Positions 5,170 to 7,590 of a stretch of 7,590 nucleotides of DNA are shown piece by piece. Below the pieces are notes generated by a model. That model did not search any database. It was not told the DNA's origin and saw nothing but the letters and a program-made list of their open reading frames with translations. Origin of the DNA: Thermoplasmata archaeon (GTDB lineage Archaea; Thermoplasmatota; Thermoplasmata; GCA-020350865). Within the stretch, counting starts at the first letter, position 1; each line of letters opens with the position of its first letter. The translations under genes and the position numbers were made by a program. The stretch is taken from contig CP070672.1 in assembly GCA_020351895.1 (NCBI GenBank), forward strand, positions 1,089,490-1,097,079. The letters are read 5' to 3'.

Positions 5170-5374
5170 AAAATGTTAGAATAGAAAGATTTAAATAGTC
5201 TGACAGATATATATGTATTGTCCGACAAATGTCGGTCAATTGATGGAAAGGTATGATAGGACCCACGTTCCCAGAGATGACCAAATGCTGTAAATAAAAG
5301 GATCTGGGAGTTCTGGAATTAACATACTCACCATCACTCCTAAAATAAAAAATAAACCGAAAGGAGGTGAAAAC
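5170..5374. other. intergenic region with palindromes, no gene
   Basis: This stretch separates the decayed AsnC-like fragment from the secreted-protein gene. It contains ATTTAAAT (5189-5196 region), readable as a TATA-like box on either strand, an AGTCTGACAGA motif at 5197-5207, the strong palindrome at 5218-5239, and a weaker CCCAGA/TCTGGG inverted pair at 5270-5275 and 5303-5308. No plausible coding frame is seen on the plus strand. Confidence 0.5.
5218..5239. promoter_or_regulatory. palindromic operator-like site
   Basis: TTG-T-CCGAC-AAAT-GTCGG-T-CAA is an inverted repeat with two perfect 5-bp arms plus matching outer TTG/CAA triplets. It also contains TGTCCGACA, itself a nested palindrome. 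Related half-sites, GTCTGACA, occur at 5106-5113 and 5198-5205. The arrangement fits a dimeric regulator's binding site between divergent units, and the adjacent fragment resembles a regulator family. It could also form a small RNA hairpin. Confidence 0.45.
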
Positions 5375-5746
5375 GTGAAAGCATATCTTCGGAGAGTGGC
5401 AATCAATTGCACAGCACTTTTCTTGCTTGTGGTCCTCTTAGCCCCTGCAATATCGGCATCGGACGGCCTAACCTCTGGCCCTGCACCACAGCCCAGCCAA
5501 CCCACCAAGGTGGTTCCAAAAATGCCAGTTTATGAACCGCCTGATCTGGAGGAACCAGCACAAGTGGATCCATCACTGGAAGGCCAGGAAGGTGCCGAAA
5601 CAGAAGAAATCCCGGCGGATATGCCTGAAGAGGAAGTGGACCCAGATTACCCTGATTTGGCTGAACCAGATACGATACAAAAAAATGGTAAGTCAAATCC
5701 TCAGGGTCAAGGACTCCTGAAAAACCTCTTCAAGAGAATAAAATGA
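5375..5746 (+). CDS. small secreted acidic Pro/Glu-rich protein with a cationic C-terminus
   Basis: This 123-residue protein has an N-terminal signal peptide: KAYLRR, a hydrophobic core at about 8-25, and a likely cleavage after AISA (about residue 28). The mature part is low-complexity and acidic: PAPQPSQP at 36-43, then EEP, EETEEIP and EEEVDPDYPDL-type stretches at 59-95. The last 13 residues switch character to GLLKNLFKRIK (113-123), a short amphipathic basic helix. There are no Cys after the signal and no membrane anchor, so it should be released or bound through charge. I do not recognise a family. GTG 5375 is chosen because AAGGAGGTGA at 5361-5370 sits four bases before it, one of the best ribosome binding sites in the window. 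A stable hairpin lies just past the stop. Confidence 0.8.
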   Translation: MKAYLRRVAINCTALFLLVVLLAPAISASDGLTSGPAPQPSQPTKVVPKMPVYEPPDLEEPAQVDPSLEGQEGAETEEIPADMPEEEVDPDYPDLAEPDTIQKNGKSNPQGQGLLKNLFKRIK

Positions 5747-5754
5747 AGTCAAAA

Positions 5755-5780
5755 GGTAGGGGCCTAAATTGGCCCTTACC
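5755..5780 (+). terminator. 10-bp hairpin after the secreted-protein gene
   Basis: GGTAGGGGCC (5755-5764) pairs with GGCCCTTACC (5771-5780) around the loop TAAATT; nine Watson-Crick pairs and one G-U. It begins nine bases after the stop codon. The sequence that follows is T-rich only in patches (CTTATAATT, later TTTTTAATTAATT), so it may act as a terminator or protect the 3' end of the RNA. Confidence 0.5.
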
Positions 5781-5881
5781 CTAATCTTATAATTCGGATG
5801 GGATATGAGAAAAGCGCGTTTTTAATTAATTCTCTTATTGTTCGTTTTTGATTTTTATAGCGAAAGCTAAATATCATGGGA

Positions 5882-5897
5882 CCGAAATTTTTATAAA
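5882..5897 (+). promoter_or_regulatory. candidate BRE/TATA upstream of the surface protein
   Basis: CCGAAA (5882-5887) followed by TTTTTATAAA (5888-5897) is the best BRE-TATA match in the window. Standard spacing would start the RNA at about the ATG (5914), giving a nearly leaderless message. However, GGTGAT at 5904-5909 is a usable ribosome binding site, so a second AT-rich box at about 5852-5861 may be used instead. Confidence 0.4.
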
Positions 5898-5913
5898 AAA
5901 TCGGGTGATTTAA

Positions 5914-6636
5914 ATGGAGAGAAGGTCAATTTTCATTGGAATTATTGGATTGTTGGTGATTTTGGGCTTGCTCGGCACTGCGAGCCTGGTTGCTGGTCAA
6001 GATCACCAGGTGAGCGGGTATGTGTATGAAGAAGGATCATATCGGACAATTGACGGAGCCGAGGTGGAAATAGAGGGAGAAGGTATCTGGGATACTTCGT
6101 ACACCGATGGCAGTGGTTATTATTCATTCTGGGTTGAGGACGGGAGTTACTCTGTACACGTTTCTGCCAATGGTTACTATGATGAGGATGAATGGGTAAA
6201 TGTGGACGGTGAAGATGTCAATCAAAATTTCTTTTTATATGAGATGTACGGAGATGGAAATGGAGGTGGAGGTGACGGAGATGGTGATGGCGATGAAGAC
6301 AGTGATGGTGAAGATGATGGAGCTGCAGGGGAATTCGGCGAACTCGGTGATCAGGTCATGACATATGCCACAATTTGCGGTGCTTTCTTCATTATTCTAA
6401 TGGTTTCCTTACTGGTTATGGCCATTGCCTCTGTGGGCATCTTTATGAGATTGGGAAAAATAAAAAAGGAGCTAAAGAACAATCCCATTGGGAAATCTGC
6501 CCAGCAGCAGCCCTCATACCCTGCACAACAAACACAACCACAACCAGGATACAATCAACCGCAGCAGCAACCTTACACACAACCTTCACAACCACAGGCT
6601 TCGCAGGCTCCTCCACCTCCAGGACCACCGCAATAA
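5914..6636 (+). CDS. membrane-anchored surface protein with a carboxypeptidase-regulatory-like domain
   Basis: This 240-residue protein has a clear architecture. Residues 1-28 are a signal peptide ending near LVAGQ. Residues about 32-108 form a carboxypeptidase-D regulatory-like beta-sandwich: VSGYVYEEG, DGAEVEIEG, TDGSGYYSFWVEDGSYSVHVSANGYY, and a closing strand, the usual S-G-x-[VI]...D-x-x-G-x-[YF] pattern. Residues 112-136 are a flexible Gly/Asp/Glu linker rich in GDGDGD, which could bind Ca2+. Residues about 152-178 form a transmembrane helix, followed by the basic GKIKKELKNN and a Gln/Pro-rich tail (197-240) ending PPPPGPPQ. The beta domain is therefore outside and the tail in the cytoplasm. 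Such domains usually serve adhesion or cell-surface structure; the tail could recruit cytoplasmic partners. GGTGAT at 5904-5909 supports ATG 5914. The next gene is convergent. Confidence 0.85.
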   Translation: MERRSIFIGIIGLLVILGLLGTASLVAGQDHQVSGYVYEEGSYRTIDGAEVEIEGEGIWDTSYTDGSGYYSFWVEDGSYSVHVSANGYYDEDEWVNVDGEDVNQNFFLYEMYGDGNGGGGDGDGDGDEDSDGEDDGAAGEFGELGDQVMTYATICGAFFIILMVSLLVMAIASVGIFMRLGKIKKELKNNPIGKSAQQQPSYPAQQTQPQPGYNQPQQQPYTQPSQPQASQAPPPPGPPQ

Positions 6637-6708
6637 ATATTTTATTGATAAAAGACGTAATATTAGATATATAAAAAAAAGAAAGAAAAGAAGAAAATTT
6701 TTTCGTGC
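6637..6708. terminator. shared terminator region between convergent genes
   Basis: This 72-base AT-rich gap separates two convergent stop codons. On the minus strand, leaving the large surface gene, it reads as a long pyrimidine/T tract (TTTTCTTCTTTTC then TTTCTTTTTTTT), which fits archaeal T-tract termination. On the plus strand there is ATATTTTATTG right after the stop and a T6 run at 6698-6703. Confidence 0.5.
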
Positions 6709-7590
6709 TTAGGGCGGATCTATTGCGTTAATGGTATCTGTGCCTTCAAATATCGTTCCATCTGTGAGTTCACCAGTTACCGTTATGGTTGTGGGTCCTG
6801 GGCTGCACTGATCCTGAACATCGGATCTGTCGAACTTGACCATGAGCTGTGAACCACCCATTCCAATGGGATGGCTCTCGGCAGATATGTTCACAGGATT
6901 TTCGTTTATTTCAGTGATGGCAACTGTTGATACATCTATGTCCTCAACATCGGCGTCCAGGTAGACATGCGTTATGGTAACTTGTTGTGTCATGTCCAGG
7001 GATATCTCAGTACCATCGCCATCCACGTAAACCCAGCTTGTCATGGGATGTGAGCCACCGAAGGTCGGGTCTATAGAAAACGACCATCCCGAATCTGTGG
7101 GAAGGTCTCCAACAACACCGCCGTCGGTATTGTAGCCATACCCCCATGTACCTTCAACTGCCCGGGTTACATCGAACTCTGCCAGATTGTCGTCTGATTG
7201 TGCCGTGGTCACACCTGCGGGTAGGTCCTCGAAATCGAAGCGAACACTTGCGGATGGTGAGCCTATATGAGGCGGATTGTTTGAATCTATGTTGTGGTGG
7301 ACAAAGAAGCTCAGCTCGCCGGTCAATGTATTTGTATATAGGTAAAGCTTGCTTACATATGGCTCCACAAATTCCGTATGGGCGCTGGCACTCCAGTAAT
7401 CATAGTATACTGCATCATTTTCTGCCCGCTCAACAGGCGATACAATATTTGTGGTTCCTCCCTGTGATACCTCGTATCGGTCTACAAAAGGCAGCTCGAT
7501 AATACACGTGATCCATTTGCCTTTGCTCTTTAAATTCAGTGTTTCGGGATGTATGTCTACTCTACCAGGAGCTATATACTCAGGTGCACA
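6709..7590 (-). CDS. C-terminal part of a large secreted beta-rich surface protein (start beyond the window)
   Basis: The minus-strand frame is open from the right edge to TAA at 6709-6711, giving 293 visible residues; the internal GTG at 7366-7368 is not the start. Near the edge, VDIHPETLNLKSKGKWIT (11-28) and IIELP (30-34) match the first half of a repeat common in archaeal and bacterial extracellular proteins. The second half, LMVKFDRSDVQDQ (249-261) and ITVTGELTDGTIFEG (268-282), is at the C-terminus. In the form I know, the halves adjoin; here about 178 residues (35-212) lie between them. The insert looks like its own beta domain, with YYDYWSASAH, LYLYTNTLTGELSFFVHHNID and NTDGGVVGDLP segments. 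It ends without a visible membrane anchor or sorting signal. Likely extracellular; the function depends on the missing N-terminal part. Confidence 0.8.
   Translation of the reverse strand, partial: CAPEYIAPGRVDIHPETLNLKSKGKWITCIIELPFVDRYEVSQGGTTNIVSPVERAENDAVYYDYWSASAHTEFVEPYVSKLYLYTNTLTGELSFFVHHNIDSNNPPHIGSPSASVRFDFEDLPAGVTTAQSDDNLAEFDVTRAVEGTWGYGYNTDGGVVGDLPTDSGWSFSIDPTFGGSHPMTSWVYVDGDGTEISLDMTQQVTITHVYLDADVEDIDVSTVAITEINENPVNISAESHPIGMGGSQLMVKFDRSDVQDQCSPGPTTITVTGELTDGTIFEGTDTINAIDPP

Noticed and set aside
5236..5508. 90-codon minus-strand frame opposite the secreted-protein gene
   Set aside because: It overlaps a gene with a strong ribosome binding site and signal peptide; its Gly/Pro-rich start mirrors the antisense of the Pro-rich region.

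Overview
The window looks archaeal, most likely a Thermoplasmata-like euryarchaeote, though I cannot place it firmly. Reasons: strong GGAGGTGAT-type ribosome binding sites, BRE/TATA-like boxes instead of -35/-10 pairs, T-tracts at gene ends, and cell-surface proteins with Asp/Gly linkers and Pro/Gln-rich cytoplasmic tails. No rRNA, tRNA, CRISPR array or transposase gene was seen.

Region 1 (1-2599) is a same-strand cluster. Two nearly identical small membrane methyltransferases of the isoprenylcysteine carboxyl methyltransferase (ICMT/PEMT) family flank a CPBP (Rce1/CAAX-protease-like) intramembrane protease. The second copy is broken by a TGA where the first has TGG (Trp). The first 29 bases look like the tail of another CPBP gene, so the cluster is probably a tandem duplication of a CPBP-ICMT pair. 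A flavodoxin-like protein follows, then a 29-residue single-helix microprotein that ends in Cys-Asn-Ile-Tyr. Rce1-type protease and ICMT are the last two steps of eukaryotic CaaX processing, so a nearby protein with Cys at position -4 is a notable but unproven coincidence.

Region 2 (2600-3579) has no convincing gene. It holds a tandem array of about 118-nt elements, each able to fold as a three-way junction closed by GTGGGCTCAG/CTGAGCCCAC and separated by 23-24-nt AT-rich spacers. The inner stem changes sequence completely from unit to unit but stays paired, and it always carries a 29-nt loop that begins TTATG. This is the strongest candidate for an undescribed element.

Region 3 (3580-5374) has a two-helix membrane protein of unknown function, a 272-residue protein built of three gapless 89-residue repeats, a decayed Lrp/AsnC-like fragment on the minus strand, and a palindromic operator-like site.

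Region 4 (5375-7590) encodes surface and secreted proteins: an acidic Pro/Glu-rich secreted protein with a cationic tail, a membrane-anchored protein with a carboxypeptidase-regulatory-like domain, and, convergently on the minus strand, the C-terminal part of a large secreted beta-rich protein that runs off the window.
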